From: CAYNJG01 sp965216885 | GTDB lineage: Bacteria; Planctomycetota; Planctomycetia; Pirellulales; Pirellulaceae | Assembly (NCBI GenBank): GCA_965216885.1 | Contig: OZ244208.1 | Coordinates: 2,170,001-2,234,000 of the forward strand | Length of the DNA stretch: 64,000 nt | Direction: 5' to 3' | In this document: piece by piece, positions 27,070 to 35,900 of the stretch | Layout of the letters: each line of letters begins with the position of its first letter | How positions within the stretch are numbered: position 1 is the first letter of the stretch | The notes under the pieces: model-generated | Database searches by the model: none | Seen by the model: only the letters and a program-made list of their open reading frames with translations | What the model was told of the DNA's origin: nothing | Made by a program: the position numbers and the translations under genes

Positions 27070-30000
27070 AAACATCCGCCGAAGTTAGAAGCGAGATTGT
27101 CGACGCATTGCGTCTTGATCTGGTTGGTCCTGCCCCAGCCAACGGGAATCTCAATGAGATCCTCGACAAGAGACCCGGTCACTGGTACCTGACGGGATTC
27201 CTCGTACCCACCGATGCCGGCGACCGGCAAAAATCGGACGACGACGCAGAGGACGAACTGGAGGCTGTCTCTGAATCGACAGGAGTGGACGATGAAAACG
27301 AAAGCGACAAGGCGGCCGCAAGGCGTTCCTTCAAGCCATCCTCGATCGGGCTCAGTGTGCTGTTGCCCGGCGATTCAAGGAAGATCCGCGTTCAACTGAG
27401 CTGGGGTGACTACACCAGTTCGCCGGTCAGCGAAGACAGTCTGCGACTTCATTGGTCACGATCGCAACGCACGGAATACGTGGATGTTGAATTACCCGGC
27501 AACCGTGACTACTACCGCAATGAGATTGAAATCCCCGGTAGCGAGGGGCTCGAGCTCTCCGTCTCAATGCGAACAGTTCGCGATACGAACATCGACGGTG
27601 GACTGACGGTCGGGACCCGAAGTGTTTCCCTGTTTGCCGTTAATCGCCGTCGGCCGGCTCCTGACGATACCAGCGACGAGGCATTTGCGTTTCAGGTGTG
27701 CCTCGAATTGATGGCCGATCAACCCTTTGTGGCGAGACCAAACCTTCGTAGCTTGCGGAGTGACGAATGGGACGTGCAGGTTGCGGATTTGCAGTATCGC
27801 GATGCGTGCGAATACGCCGTGGGCCATAACATCGCCACGGAAGCGGTAACGGCGGAGGGGCAGTGTTCCGTCGTTCGTACCAGTTGGATACCTCAGGCAG
27901 AGGTCGAACGAGTCGCCGCGGCGCCGATCGGCAACGTCACACTTGGGATGGGCGAACTTGCCGTCTTGCGCGATGGTGAGGATGCCCGGCAGAAACTGAT
28001 GCCATTTGTCGACCAGTACCGCACATGGATTGAGGAACAGAGACAGCTCGCTCCAGAGCATCCTGCCAGTCGACATGAAATTGCAATGGAGTTGCTCAAC
28101 CGTGCCGGTGTGGCGGCCGACCGAATTGAGGAGGGGATTCGGCAGTTGCAAGACCCGCTGCTGTTGGATGCGTTCAAGATTGCAAACCGGGCCATGAATC
28201 GGCAGGCCGTGTTGCGTCTGGGGATTCCCAATCCAGGTTGGCGACCCTTTCAGTTGGCATTTGTGTTGATGAATCTGGCTGGCATGGTCAATCCACGACA
28301 CGATGACCGGGATGTCGTCGACTTGTTGTTCTTTCCTACCGGAGGTGGCAAAACGGAGGCTTACCTTGGTCTCGCGGCGTTTACGTTGGTATTGCGACGA
28401 CTTCGCAACCCGGGCATCTCTTCCGCCGGTTTGACGGTGCTGATGCGATATACGCTTCGCCTGCTGACGCTGGATCAACTCGGTAGGGCTGCTGCCTTAA
28501 TCTGCGCGTTGGAGTTGGAGCGACAGCAGGATGTAGACAAACTGGGAAGTTGGCCGTTTGAAATTGGTTTGTGGGTAGGTCGCGCTGCCACGCCGAACCG
28601 GATGGGGACGAAGGAAGATCGCAGTCGCGAAACGGCCAGACAGAAGACCATTGCGTTCATGAATGATGTTCGCAAGCCTTTGCCCATCCCTTTGGAAGAA
28701 TGTCCGTGGTGCGGAACCAAATTCAAGGGGACCTCATTCAAGCTGGTGCCCAATTCCGATTATCCGACGGATTTGCGGATTACGTGCGCGAATCGAAATT
28801 GTGAATTCAGTCGTGGCAATCCTCTACCAATTGTAGCCGTCGATGAACCCATCTATCGTCGCTTACCATGCTTCATGATTGCTACCGTCGACAAGTTCGC
28901 GGCGATGCCGTGGACGGGAGAAGTTGGTGGTTTCTTTGGACGTGTACAACGACATGACGAAAATGGATTCTACGGGCCGTGTACACCCACGACGGGTCGT
29001 CCTTTGCCGGACGGTCGATTGCCCCCGCCCGAATTGATCATCCAGGATGAACTGCACCTCATTTCGGGCCCGCTTGGGACGATCGCGGGGCTCTATGAAA
29101 CGGCCGTCGACGAACTATCGAGCTTTACCGAAGACGGCGAACGCCTGCACCCCAAAATCATTGCGTCGACGGCGACGGTGCGGCGTGCCGATAGCCAGAT
29201 TCGCGCGATTTTTAATCGTGGACAAGTTGACATCTTTCCTCCACCGGGCCCGGACGTACGCGATTCCTTTTTTGCAAAGACGGAATCCAGCGACGTTAGC
29301 AACGCAAGGCTATACGTGGGCGTCGCGGCCCAGGGACGCCCGGCCAAGCGGGTCTTGTTGCGAACCGCACTGGCATTGATGGGTGCCGCAGAGATGCAGT
29401 ACCAGGCCCACCCAAAAAGCGAAGAGAATCCGGCGGATCCCTACATGACGCTGCTGGGGTACTTTAACTCGCTGCGCGAGCTTGGTGGCACGCGGCGGAT
29501 TGCTGAAGATGAAATCAGGAATTCGTTGGCGGGCTACGGCATTCGCAAGCGTGTCGCGGAAGAGGTCGGCTCGTTTCGAAACCGGAAAGTTAAATTCGAA
29601 GTGGTGGAACTCACCAGTCGAGTTAGTACCAACAAGGTTTCTGACGCCAAGCGTCGACTTGGCAAACCCTTCTCTGACAAGGAATGTGTTGACATCGCGC
29701 TGGCCACCAACATGATTTCGGTTGGTCTGGACATCACCCGCCTGGGGCTGATGTTGGTGTTTCGCCAACCCAAGACCAGTTCAGAATACATTCAGGCAAC
29801 CAGTCGCGTTGGGCGCGACCATCATAAACCCGGCCTCGTGGTGTCCGTGCTCAATTTGAACCAGCCACGTGACCGCTCGCATTATGAACGATTCGAAGCG
29901 TTTCATCAGTCGTTCTATCGCACGGTCGAAGCAACCAGTGTGACGCCGTTTTCGCCGAGGGCGCTTGATCGGGGGCTCGCCGGTACCCTGGTGGCGCTCG

Positions 30001-30422
30001 CTCGGCTTGGCAACAGCGCAATGACGGCTCCGCTTGCGGCCCAGGAAATCCTCAGGCATCGACCTGAGCTTGATTTTGTCGCGGACGTAATTTCGAAGCG
30101 AGCATTGACGCACTCAAGGATGGACCAACAAAACGCTGAAGAATTGCGGGCTCACGTGCGACAGCGATGCCTCGATCTGTTCGACACATGGATCAGGATT
30201 GCCGAGGAGTACACCGAAACGGGCACGTCTCTGCAGTATCAGACCGAGGTTGGTCAGGCAAAGCAGTTGCTGTACGAGTTTTTACACCCTGAGCTGGCTG
30301 AACTTCATTCACGGCACCGAAGGTTTCGCGCAAACCGTTCGATGCGTGACGTGGAGCCTGATGTCAACTTGCGACTTCGAACGTTGAACGGTCAGGACCT
30401 GGAGGACTATGAGGATGGCTAA
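27066..30422 (+). CDS. drmA: DISARM helicase DrmA
   Basis: A 1118-residue superfamily 2 helicase. Walker A is FPTGGGKTEAYLG (~residue 421), Walker B is IIQDELHLISGPLG (~661), and motif VI is EYIQATSRVGRDHHKPG (~907), all in the form typical of DrmA. CPWC and a second CANRNC pair (~560-585) suggest a zinc site inside the helicase. The N-terminal ~400 residues begin VRSEIVDALRLDLVGP, which is the conserved DrmA start. DrmA with DrmB forms the DNA-translocating core that blocks incoming phage DNA. It overlaps the GxxExxY gene at the start and drmB at the end. Confidence 0.94.
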   Translation: MKTSAEVRSEIVDALRLDLVGPAPANGNLNEILDKRPGHWYLTGFLVPTDAGDRQKSDDDAEDELEAVSESTGVDDENESDKAAARRSFKPSSIGLSVLLPGDSRKIRVQLSWGDYTSSPVSEDSLRLHWSRSQRTEYVDVELPGNRDYYRNEIEIPGSEGLELSVSMRTVRDTNIDGGLTVGTRSVSLFAVNRRRPAPDDTSDEAFAFQVCLELMADQPFVARPNLRSLRSDEWDVQVADLQYRDACEYAVGHNIATEAVTAEGQCSVVRTSWIPQAEVERVAAAPIGNVTLGMGELAVLRDGEDARQKLMPFVDQYRTWIEEQRQLAPEHPASRHEIAMELLNRAGVAADRIEEGIRQLQDPLLLDAFKIANRAMNRQAVLRLGIPNPGWRPFQLAFVLMNLAGMVNPRHDDRDVVDLLFFPTGGGKTEAYLGLAAFTLVLRRLRNPGISSAGLTVLMRYTLRLLTLDQLGRAAALICALELERQQDVDKLGSWPFEIGLWVGRAATPNRMGTKEDRSRETARQKTIAFMNDVRKPLPIPLEECPWCGTKFKGTSFKLVPNSDYPTDLRITCANRNCEFSRGNPLPIVAVDEPIYRRLPCFMIATVDKFAAMPWTGEVGGFFGRVQRHDENGFYGPCTPTTGRPLPDGRLPPPELIIQDELHLISGPLGTIAGLYETAVDELSSFTEDGERLHPKIIASTATVRRADSQIRAIFNRGQVDIFPPPGPDVRDSFFAKTESSDVSNARLYVGVAAQGRPAKRVLLRTALALMGAAEMQYQAHPKSEENPADPYMTLLGYFNSLRELGGTRRIAEDEIRNSLAGYGIRKRVAEEVGSFRNRKVKFEVVELTSRVSTNKVSDAKRRLGKPFSDKECVDIALATNMISVGLDITRLGLMLVFRQPKTSSEYIQATSRVGRDHHKPGLVVSVLNLNQPRDRSHYERFEAFHQSFYRTVEATSVTPFSPRALDRGLAGTLVALARLGNSAMTAPLAAQEILRHRPELDFVADVISKRALTHSRMDQQNAEELRAHVRQRCLDLFDTWIRIAEEYTETGTSLQYQTEVGQAKQLLYEFLHPELAELHSRHRRFRANRSMRDVEPDVNLRLRTLNGQDLEDYEDG

Positions 30423-32250
30423 AAGAAAGAACGTGCGTCCCGCCGGTCAGCTACGAAGGAGTCAGATTATTACGACCTTTGGTCCGGGCGCCATGATGGA
30501 TCTGCCTGAACACTCCGTCCTCGTCGGTGGGTTGGAGTATTGGCGTGGTGCCGAAGACGAGATCAATGAGCTGCGTCTGCTGGAGAAGCTGCGGACTTTA
30601 CTGGATATCCCAGAACTAAAGCTATGTGCGCCGCCCTCGGATCCGGATGACCCTTTGGCTGCACCCACGGGCATCGACGTCTGGCAGTTTCCCGAATGGT
30701 TCATAACGCAGAATGTACAGGTAGAGGCCGGTGGTGGATCGAATGTACGCTCTCGACTCCTGGTTCATCGCAATAGCCTGACCAAAGGCAGGTTCATCGA
30801 TGGTGCCAGAAAGTCGCAGGCGGTTGTCCCGATCCGATTTGTACGAGCGTGTATTCTTGGACATATCGGAGATATTGCCTGGCGGAAATTCGTTCATCAC
30901 GATGAGGAGAAGTCGGATTGCGGTCGGCAGCTCTGGGTGGACGAGTTCGGGCATAGCGGTGACATCGCCGAGATTCAGATTCGCTGCGAATGCGGCAAAC
31001 GGCGCCAACTTGCAGAAGCCATTGGCAAAGAGGGCTTTGAATCGGGCGCGCTGGGACATTGCGACGGAGCAAGGCCATGGCTGGGAATTCATAGCAAAGA
31101 GCAATGTCGACAGCCAAACCGATTGTTGGTCAGGTCCGCAAGCAATGCCTATTTCTCGCAGACGATGGCAGTTATTTCGCTGCCCGAACGGGATGAAACG
31201 ATCAGTAAGGCGGTTGACAATGCCTGGCCTTTCATCGAAGAGGCCGAATCGGTGGGAGACGTCAAATACGAACGGAAGAAGGCACGTGTAAAAACGATTC
31301 TGGAGGGCATCAGCAATGATGAGGTCTGGGAGGAGATACAGGCAAGAAGGGGCGAATCGAGTGGTTCGCAGAAGTCCGTAAAGCAGGCCGAACTGGAGAC
31401 GCTGGTTGCCAGCAAGGACGAATTGGGAAACGATCAACCTGACGGAGACTTCTTCGCCAGGGCACTCCCAAGAGACCGTTGGGACAATCCCATGATGAAG
31501 GATATCGAACGTGTCGTTCTCGTCCATCGCTTGCGTGAAGTGGTCGCTCAGGTTGGTTTCACGCGTTTTGAACCTATCGCCCCGGATGCGGAAGGGGAGC
31601 TGGAAATCGGTGTCGAGCGGGCCCAACTGGCTCGTGATATGAAATGGGTACCAGCTATAGAGAATCGGGGGGAAGGGATCTTCCTGCAATTCAATAGCCA
31701 GGCGATTCAGGAATGGGAGAGCTCCCCTCGTGTGATCGAATACGGTGAAAGTCTACTGCGAGGTTTTGATGTTTGGAAAGCAGAGCACCAGAGCTCTAAC
31801 TCCGAGTTTCGTGGGTTGCCTTACACCATGCTACATTCGTTGTCTCACTTGTTGGTTACGAACATTGCGTTGGAATGTGGTTATCCTGCCAGCTCCATTC
31901 GTGAGCGAATCTACGCAATTCCCGATGTTGGATATGGAATTCTGCTCTATACAGGTTCGCCGGATGCCGAGGGAACGCTGGGTGGCCTGATCCAGGTTGG
32001 GCGGCGCATCCACGAATTTGTCAAAACTGCGATCGAGTACGGAGAACTTTGCTCGAATGATCCCGTCTGTGCAGCGCACCAACCCGAAAACCCTCATGAA
32101 CGCCGATTCCTGCATGGCGCTGCGTGCCACGGCTGTCTGCTGATTGCGGAAACTTCTTGCGAAGTGTTCAACAGCTTCCTGGATCGCGCTCTGGTCGTTC
32201 CGACTCTCGAGCGTCGCGGAGTCGAGTTTTTCAAGTTCGATGAAAGTTAG
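30415..32250 (+). CDS. drmB: DISARM DUF1998 protein DrmB
   Basis: A 611-residue protein. The ATG at 30415 is preferred over that at 30409 because GGAGG (30401-30405) then sits nine bases away. The N-terminus LRRSQIITTFGPGAMMDLPE is the conserved DrmB opening. A zinc knuckle lies around RCECGKRRQL, and the C-terminal DUF1998 part has the family's cysteine cluster (CSNDPVC, then GAACHGCLL and TSCEVFN). DrmB binds DrmA and is thought to serve in the core complex. The start overlaps the drmA stop (ATGGCTAA). Confidence 0.93.
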   Translation: MAKRKNVRPAGQLRRSQIITTFGPGAMMDLPEHSVLVGGLEYWRGAEDEINELRLLEKLRTLLDIPELKLCAPPSDPDDPLAAPTGIDVWQFPEWFITQNVQVEAGGGSNVRSRLLVHRNSLTKGRFIDGARKSQAVVPIRFVRACILGHIGDIAWRKFVHHDEEKSDCGRQLWVDEFGHSGDIAEIQIRCECGKRRQLAEAIGKEGFESGALGHCDGARPWLGIHSKEQCRQPNRLLVRSASNAYFSQTMAVISLPERDETISKAVDNAWPFIEEAESVGDVKYERKKARVKTILEGISNDEVWEEIQARRGESSGSQKSVKQAELETLVASKDELGNDQPDGDFFARALPRDRWDNPMMKDIERVVLVHRLREVVAQVGFTRFEPIAPDAEGELEIGVERAQLARDMKWVPAIENRGEGIFLQFNSQAIQEWESSPRVIEYGESLLRGFDVWKAEHQSSNSEFRGLPYTMLHSLSHLLVTNIALECGYPASSIRERIYAIPDVGYGILLYTGSPDAEGTLGGLIQVGRRIHEFVKTAIEYGELCSNDPVCAAHQPENPHERRFLHGAACHGCLLIAETSCEVFNSFLDRALVVPTLERRGVEFFKFDES

Positions 32251-33028
32251 ATTTTCCACGCTTAACGCCGTCGATCTTGAAACGCTCGCTGCTGCATTGA
32301 GATCTGGTCGACTTTCCATGCCCTTTGTCGAGTCGTCGTTGCGGCGAATCCTGACGCGTGGAGTATCGCCGGAGACGCGAGAGAGTCTACTTGCGCTGGC
32401 TGAATGTGGATTCGATGAAGCACAGATGGCGATCTTTATCGAAAGCCTGGCGGCTGAGCGATCTGCCCGCAAACGCACCGACGAGATCGTCGAACTGGTC
32501 ACTACGGGGCCTGAAGCGCCTGGCACCACGAATCGAGATACCAGCGTCGTTGTGCAAGAGCTATTTTCGAAGGCTCGGGAATCTGTCTTGGTCGCCGGGT
32601 ATGCCGTCTACCAGGGGGCTCAGGTCTTCCGCACGCTCGCTGAAAGAATGGATTCGTGCACGGCCTTGCAAGTGCAGTTCTTTCTGGATATTCCAAGGCC
32701 CGATGGCGACACTTCCGATGCCTCGATTGTGGTACACAAATTCATGCGTCGACTGCGGACTTCCCAATGGGTTGAGGGATGTCGCTTGCCCGACGTTTTT
32801 TATGATCCTCGGTCCGTCTCCATTCAAAGACGATCCAGTCTTCACGCGAAATGCATTGTTGTTGATGGAAAATCTGTATTCGTATCTTCCGCGAACTTCA
32901 CCCAGGCAGGGCAGGAGCGAAACGTTGAAGTTGGTGTATTGATTCACTCTGAAAGCATCGGCCGACAACTCACTCGACATTTTGATGGTCTCGTTGCAGC
33001 GAAGCTCATGCAGCGTGCTAGTCGGTGA
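32240..33028 (+). CDS. drmC: DISARM phospholipase D-fold protein DrmC
   Basis: A 262-residue protein. The ATG at 32240 overlaps the drmB stop by 11 bp; a longer upstream frame lies wholly inside drmB and is discarded. One HKD motif is visible, HAKCIVVD (His202, Lys204, Asp209), followed by SSANFTQAGQERNVE, as in the phospholipase D superfamily, whose members with one HKD act as dimers. DrmC is the PLD-type subunit of DISARM and is dispensable in some tested systems. It closes the operon, 56 bp before the tRNA-Arg gene on the other strand. Confidence 0.92.
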   Translation: MKVRFSTLNAVDLETLAAALRSGRLSMPFVESSLRRILTRGVSPETRESLLALAECGFDEAQMAIFIESLAAERSARKRTDEIVELVTTGPEAPGTTNRDTSVVVQELFSKARESVLVAGYAVYQGAQVFRTLAERMDSCTALQVQFFLDIPRPDGDTSDASIVVHKFMRRLRTSQWVEGCRLPDVFYDPRSVSIQRRSSLHAKCIVVDGKSVFVSSANFTQAGQERNVEVGVLIHSESIGRQLTRHFDGLVAAKLMQRASR

Positions 33029-33084
33029 GATTTCTGCCCCGCTCAAGCAGGAATTTGGAATTCCAAAGCAATTCGCCGAGAAAG

Positions 33085-33158
33085 TACGCCCAGCAGGATT
33101 CGAACCTGCGACCTGCGGATTAGAAGTCCGCTGCTCTATCCAGCTGAGCTATGGGCGC
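33085..33158 (-). tRNA. tRNA-Arg (anticodon UCU), attachment site of the element
   Basis: Read on the minus strand, a 74-nt cloverleaf: acceptor GCGCCCA pairing with TGGGCGT, D arm GCTC..GAGC, anticodon arm GCGGA-CTTCTAA-TCCGC, T arm with GGTTCGAATCC. The anticodon TCT reads AGA. No CCA is encoded. Its 5' 41 nt recur at 42338-42378, so the gene is the integration site of the adjacent element; the intact copy is a hybrid whose 5' half and upstream region come from the element. Confidence 0.93.
33118..33158. repeat. attachment repeat attL (41 bp)
   Basis: Identical over 41 bp to 42338-42378. It covers the tRNA-Arg 5' half from the first base to the anticodon loop. The preceding and following bases differ between the copies (G/C before; T/G after), which fixes the limits. 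Confidence 0.92.
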
Positions 33159-33309
33159 TTTTACCTGTTTTTGTAGGCCTGTTGGTCGTAGGCCGTTTCT
33201 TGCTAAAATTGCGACTACCCGCTTACTACCCGTTTTGAGCGGAGAATCGAAATGCCGGCGCGATGCGTCAACATCCGCCGGCGCGACCCTACTGATAGTG
33301 AGGACCAGT

Positions 33310-34467
33310 ATGGCAGCTGCAAATTCTACCCGCGCGCTCTCTCGCGCGAAAGACTTCCCGCTCTTCAAGCACAAGGCTTCAGGCCAATGGTGCAAGCAAA
33401 TCAATGGCCGACGGTACTACTTCGGCACGGACAAGTCGGCCGCATTAGACCGTTATCTGGACGAACGCGACGAACTCCTTGCCGGGCGTCGCCCGAAGAG
33501 TCGTGACACCGATGAAGTCGTGACGGTTCGGTACGCGTCGAACTACATCCTCGGTCAGAAACGCGACTTGGTCGACTCGGGCGAGCGGTCTGAACGGCAG
33601 TGGCAGGACCTCAAGCGTGCGGCCGAAATCTGCATGGATGTGTTCGGAGCCGAGCGAGACATTGCCGACCTAAAGCCGGATGATTTTGGGGACCTGCGAC
33701 GACAACTGGCGAAGAGATACAACGCCACGTCGCTTCGGCGAGAGATCACGAACGTTCGCTCGATCTTCAACTTTGCCTACAAAAACGACCTCGTTCAGTA
33801 TCCCATCAAGTTTGGCACGCAGTTCTCGGTGCCCGCCAAGAGCAAGTTACGGGAAGCAAGGCAGGTGGCAGGGTCTCGGGTGTTCACCTCGAAGGAAATC
33901 CGAACGCTAATGACCGAATGCAAGTGCCCACACCTGAAGGCCATGATTCTGCTCGGCGTGAATGTCGGAATGGGGAATGCCGACTGCAAGACGCTTCGAT
34001 TCGAGCATCTCGACCTAGAAGGCGGCTGGCTTAACTTCCCTCGCCCAAAAACCAAAGTGAATCGTCGCGGAAAGTTGTGGCCTGAGACCGTCGAGGCCAT
34101 TCAGGTATCGATTACGAGCCGTCGTAAACCCCGGTCGAAGGATCACATCGAATTTGTCTTCATAACCAAATATGGGCGACCTTGGGGAACCCTCGAAAGT
34201 CGCGATTGCCCCATCGGCAAGCAATTTCGAAAACTGCTTGATGCCACCGGACTGTACCTTCGAGGCAAGTCCTTCTACTCGCTGCGGCACGTCTTCGAGA
34301 CTGAGGCTGGCGACAAGGGCGATCAGGTGGCGGTCGACTACGTGATGGGCCACGTCGATGGCAGTATGGCTTCCACGTACCGCGCCAAGGTCAAGGACCA
34401 CCGTTTGGAGGCAGTGGCCGCACACGTCCATCAGTGGCTGTTCGGCAACGAAGGGGGTGACCGATGA
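33310..34467 (+). CDS. tyrosine recombinase / integrase
   Basis: A 385-residue integrase; the start ATG at 33310 gives MAAANSTRALSRAKD, and the upstream frame runs into the tRNA and is not used. An N-terminal SAM-like core-binding domain is followed by the catalytic domain: SLRHVFETEA (box II Arg and His), VMGHVDGSMASTYRAKV (box II His and the nucleophile Tyr). The box I Arg, normally in a TGxR..E context, is not evident: the place reads VGMGNADCKTLRFEHLD, although Arg in TLRFEHL might serve. This form, with GGWLNFPRPKT and LWPETVEAI, is one I associate with planctomycete integrases. It sits next to its tRNA target, as usual, and overlaps the next gene by 4 bp. Confidence 0.88.
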   Translation: MAAANSTRALSRAKDFPLFKHKASGQWCKQINGRRYYFGTDKSAALDRYLDERDELLAGRRPKSRDTDEVVTVRYASNYILGQKRDLVDSGERSERQWQDLKRAAEICMDVFGAERDIADLKPDDFGDLRRQLAKRYNATSLRREITNVRSIFNFAYKNDLVQYPIKFGTQFSVPAKSKLREARQVAGSRVFTSKEIRTLMTECKCPHLKAMILLGVNVGMGNADCKTLRFEHLDLEGGWLNFPRPKTKVNRRGKLWPETVEAIQVSITSRRKPRSKDHIEFVFITKYGRPWGTLESRDCPIGKQFRKLLDATGLYLRGKSFYSLRHVFETEAGDKGDQVAVDYVMGHVDGSMASTYRAKVKDHRLEAVAAHVHQWLFGNEGGDR

Positions 34468-35210
34468 GCGAGCCGAAGCAAGAGAAAAGGCTGGCCCTGC
34501 GGCAGGCATACAGTGACCTACGGGAAGTCGAGAAAAACAAGATCCGGCAGACGCCGGGATACAAGCAAGCGAAAGAGAAGCTCGCCGCGTGGAGACTTCG
34601 ACAGGACACATGGATCCGCGAGGCACGGGTTGCCATAAAGAATATGTGGAAGTCGATCAGGGGCGGCGAACCGCGACTACCCCGTGAACATCAGCCTACT
34701 GCGCTGTCGACCGCAATCATGGACTCGGCCGCTCCCTTGATAACGGATACCCGGCGGGTAGTAGTTGGGAAAATGAGAGAGAAGATTAACAAGGGTAGGC
34801 TGACCCTACGCTCAACACGCAAGTTCGAAGCCCCAGACTCCAAATACCTTGCGGGGCGAGCGCCGGTGGAGGCTGACAGCCTCGAACATCATGTCCTCGC
34901 TTTGGTTGAACTGTTTGCGGGGGACGCACTTGCCTTCGAAGAAAGGATGCTCCTCTGGGAGTTACTGGAAGCCATTCGCGATGATGAGGCAGTTATGTGG
35001 ATTGAGCTACTCAAGCCGGGGCCCCGAACGAAGAAAGAGGAGCGAGCCGAACTGGCGGCAAAGGTTGGTGCGAAAAACCAGGAGTTCGAGGACCTAGGCT
35101 ACCCCTACAGAAAACGGCTAAATCTCCTGAAGCGTGAGTTTGGCGGCGAGGACACAAAAATTAACGATCTAATCAGAGAGCACCGTCAGCGAGAGGAACT
35201 TCGCGAATAA
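34464..35210 (+). CDS. hypothetical protein of the element, largely helical
   Basis: A 248-residue protein starting ATGA-overlapped with the integrase stop, so coupled to it. The N-terminal 60 residues are lysine/glutamate-rich and probably coiled coil (LREVEKNKIRQ, YKQAKEKLAAWRLRQ). The C-terminal part is again helical and charged (RTKKEERAELAAKVGAKNQEFED). No motif is recognised. Its fixed place after int suggests a role in integration control or element maintenance, without direct support. Confidence 0.7.
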   Translation: MSEPKQEKRLALRQAYSDLREVEKNKIRQTPGYKQAKEKLAAWRLRQDTWIREARVAIKNMWKSIRGGEPRLPREHQPTALSTAIMDSAAPLITDTRRVVVGKMREKINKGRLTLRSTRKFEAPDSKYLAGRAPVEADSLEHHVLALVELFAGDALAFEERMLLWELLEAIRDDEAVMWIELLKPGPRTKKEERAELAAKVGAKNQEFEDLGYPYRKRLNLLKREFGGEDTKINDLIREHRQREELRE

Positions 35211-35255
35211 CTCGCGAAGCAGATAGCGGCAGAATACTTAACTTCGCGAATAACT
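35197..35255. repeat. 16-bp direct repeat with palindrome before the HTH gene
   Basis: AACTTCGCGAATAACT occurs at 35197-35212 and 35240-35255. The first copy is extended into the perfect hairpin CTTCGCGA / TCGCGAAG (35199-35219), overlapping the end of the preceding gene. These are plausible binding sites for the element's HTH proteins or integrase. Confidence 0.6.
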
Positions 35256-35313
35256 AACGGAGTTTTCCCCGCATACATTTCGTTTGTACCCCAAACCCAT
35301 TGGAGCAAACGGA

Positions 35314-35574
35314 ATGAACAGGCAGACCACAAATCGCGACTGGGTATCACCTCCCGTGATTGCCCGCGAACTCGGCATCAACGCCGGCAAGGTAATCGAG
35401 TGGATTACCTCCGGCGAATTGAAAGCCGTCAACCTCTCAAACCGAACTCGGCCGCGCTGGCGGATATCCCGAGAGGACTTTGATGACTTCCTGCGGCGTC
35501 GGTCCAACGCTGACCACCGGAAGGAACCTTCACCCCGTGCAAAGCGCCGCAAGGCCGTGAAGGAGTGGGTCTGA
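35314..35574 (+). CDS. small helix-turn-helix protein, excisionase/MerR-like (HTH_17)
   Basis: An 86-residue protein; start ATG at 35314 has GGAG eight bases upstream, whereas the upstream TTG frame has none. The fold cue is VSPPVIARELGINAGKVIEW (winged HTH) with the wing GELKAVNLSNRTRPRWRISR and DFDDFLRRR, as in phage excisionases and AlpA-type regulators. The likely roles are excision directionality and/or transcription control of the element. It overlaps the next gene by TGATG. Confidence 0.8.
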   Translation: MNRQTTNRDWVSPPVIARELGINAGKVIEWITSGELKAVNLSNRTRPRWRISREDFDDFLRRRSNADHRKEPSPRAKRRKAVKEWV

Positions 35575-35792
35575 TGAGCGTTCAGCGAGACCTATTCGAC
35601 GACGCCGAGCCGAGCCCGGAACCCGTTTCACCGACCATTGCAAGTTGGGTGGACGAATGGCGAGCGCTACCCGAAGCCACGCGACGTGAGGCCCTGGGGG
35701 AACTGGTGGCCAACCTCGACGCAGTCGGGCGTCTGGCCATGAGAAATCTGCTGCGGACGCGAAAGCGCGTGACCGGCACCACGAGAGTTTGA
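35574..35792 (+). CDS. small acidic hypothetical protein
   Basis: A 72-residue protein. The ATG overlaps the stop of the HTH gene and is served by AAGGAG eight bases before. The N-terminal part is acidic (DLFDDAEPSPEPVSP), the remainder helical and basic at the end (NLLRTRKRVTGTTRV). No family is recognised. Confidence 0.6.
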   Translation: MSVQRDLFDDAEPSPEPVSPTIASWVDEWRALPEATRREALGELVANLDAVGRLAMRNLLRTRKRVTGTTRV

Positions 35793-35900
35793 CAGGCAAG
35801 GTAACCGCTTCGGTACCGGACCTGGGCGGCAGTACGGAAACAGAAAAGGCCCGTCACGCGGAATGGAAACACGCAACGGGCCAAAAGGAAAAGGATTCGC

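Noticed and set aside
32358..32942. 194-residue frame overlapping drmC
   Set aside because: Alternative frame inside drmC; drmC has the HKD motif and correct coupling to drmB.
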